Origin: an uncultured Prevotellaceae bacterium
GTDB taxonomy: Bacteria; Bacteroidota; Bacteroidia; Bacteroidales; Bacteroidaceae
Length of the DNA: 15,829 nucleotides
Direction: 5' to 3'
Assembly: GCA_937900485.1 (NCBI GenBank)
Contig: CALCEL010000117.1
Span: 1-15,829 of the forward strand
Of this stretch, positions 15,432 to 15,829 are shown piece after piece (positions within the stretch are counted from its first letter, which is position 1; the number at the start of each line of letters is the position of its first letter). Position numbers and translations under genes: made by a program. The notes under the pieces were generated by a model. That model saw nothing but the letters and a program-made list of their open reading frames with translations. It had not been told where the DNA came from and ran no database searches.

Positions 15432-15829
15432 ATGCGAATTGGTATAAACGGTAAATTACTATTGTCACTCTCTCTGATGATGCCTGTGATGAGTGCAGAG
15501 GCACAAGACAGTTGGAACGAGATGAATCCAGTGTCATACGCTGTGTCGTCTCTGGCTATCGCTCCGGACGCTCGTTCAGCGGGTCTCGGTGATGTCGGCG
15601 CCGCTACCGACCCGGATGTCAACTCACAGTATTGGAATCCGGCTAAGTATCCTTTTTGTATAAGCAGGGCGGGAGTGTCATTGAACTATACTCCTTGGTT
15701 GCGACAGCTCGTGTCGGGCATCGACCTGGCGAATCTCACTGGCTACTATCGTCTTGGTGAGTATGACGCCCTGTCCGCCTCACTCCGTTACTTCTCTTTG
15801 GGTGAGGTCGTCGTGAGCGGTACCGATGA
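15432..15829 (+). CDS. porV: Type IX secretion outer-membrane protein PorV (LptO), partial
   Basis: The first 132 codons of a gene that runs off the window; the last three bases read TGA but are out of frame, so there is no stop. The PorV/LptO family are outer-membrane beta-barrels of the FadL type that receive cargo from the translocon and present it to PorU. A signal peptide is visible: MRIGINGKLLLSLSLMMPV, with cleavage expected after AEA at residue 24. The mature N-terminus carries the family block APDARSAGLGDVGAATDPD (44-62) and NSQYWNPAKYPF (64-75). Alternating beta-strand patterns follow (GVSLNYTPWL, TGYYRLGEYDALSASLRYF). The ATG start has an A-rich upstream region and no Shine-Dalgarno. 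Full length in the family is near 390-400 residues, so about two thirds is missing. Confidence 0.93.
   Translation, partial: MRIGINGKLLLSLSLMMPVMSAEAQDSWNEMNPVSYAVSSLAIAPDARSAGLGDVGAATDPDVNSQYWNPAKYPFCISRAGVSLNYTPWLRQLVSGIDLANLTGYYRLGEYDALSASLRYFSLGEVVVSGTD

Noticed and set aside
15827..15829. TGA at the window end as the stop of porV
   Set aside because: The bases are out of frame with the porV codons; the gene continues beyond the window.

Overview
The window looks like chromosomal core DNA from a member of the Bacteroidales, most likely Prevotellaceae or a close relative. The evidence is a DUF4290 gene next to murA, the type IX secretion genes porU and porV in tandem, Bacteroidota-style -7 promoter boxes (TAnnTTTG) in place of sigma-70 -10 boxes, GTG and TTG starts, and few Shine-Dalgarno sequences. 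There is no rRNA, tRNA, CRISPR array, complete insertion sequence or prophage. The genus is inferred, not shown.

Left part, minus strand (299-5396): a divergent promoter region at about 5397-5516 sends transcription leftward into yicC (RNase-like YicC/YloC family), then nadD (NAD biosynthesis), and after a 610-bp gap into a 974-residue SNF2-family DNA translocase. The gap between nadD and the helicase is the least ordinary stretch. It holds a -7 promoter box reading toward the helicase, a perfect 9-bp inverted repeat, and peptide-like open frames in all three minus-strand frames, one of them behind a strong Shine-Dalgarno. I read it as a probable dispersed intergenic repeat that supplies the helicase promoter and leader. 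No gene is recognisable in the first 298 bases; they contain a perfect 10-bp hairpin downstream of the helicase.

Right part, plus strand (5517 to the end): nine co-directional, mostly tightly packed genes: tsaB (tRNA t6A modification), a DUF4290 gene, murA (peptidoglycan), rimM (30S maturation), dxr (isoprenoid precursors), rseP (site-2 protease), a fumarylacetoacetate-hydrolase-family enzyme, porU (type IX secretion C25 sortase) and porV (outer-membrane partner of PorU, cut by the window edge). The fumarylacetoacetate-hydrolase gene abuts porU with no spacer. porV was found by hand translation, as it has no stop inside the window.

Together the genes serve translation quality (tsaB, rimM), envelope building (murA, dxr through undecaprenyl phosphate, rseP) and protein export and anchoring at the outer membrane (porU, porV). 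MurA carries aspartate where enterobacterial MurA has its fosfomycin-reactive cysteine. No previously undescribed multi-gene system is visible. The best candidate for something new is the helicase leader/repeat at 3331-3590.
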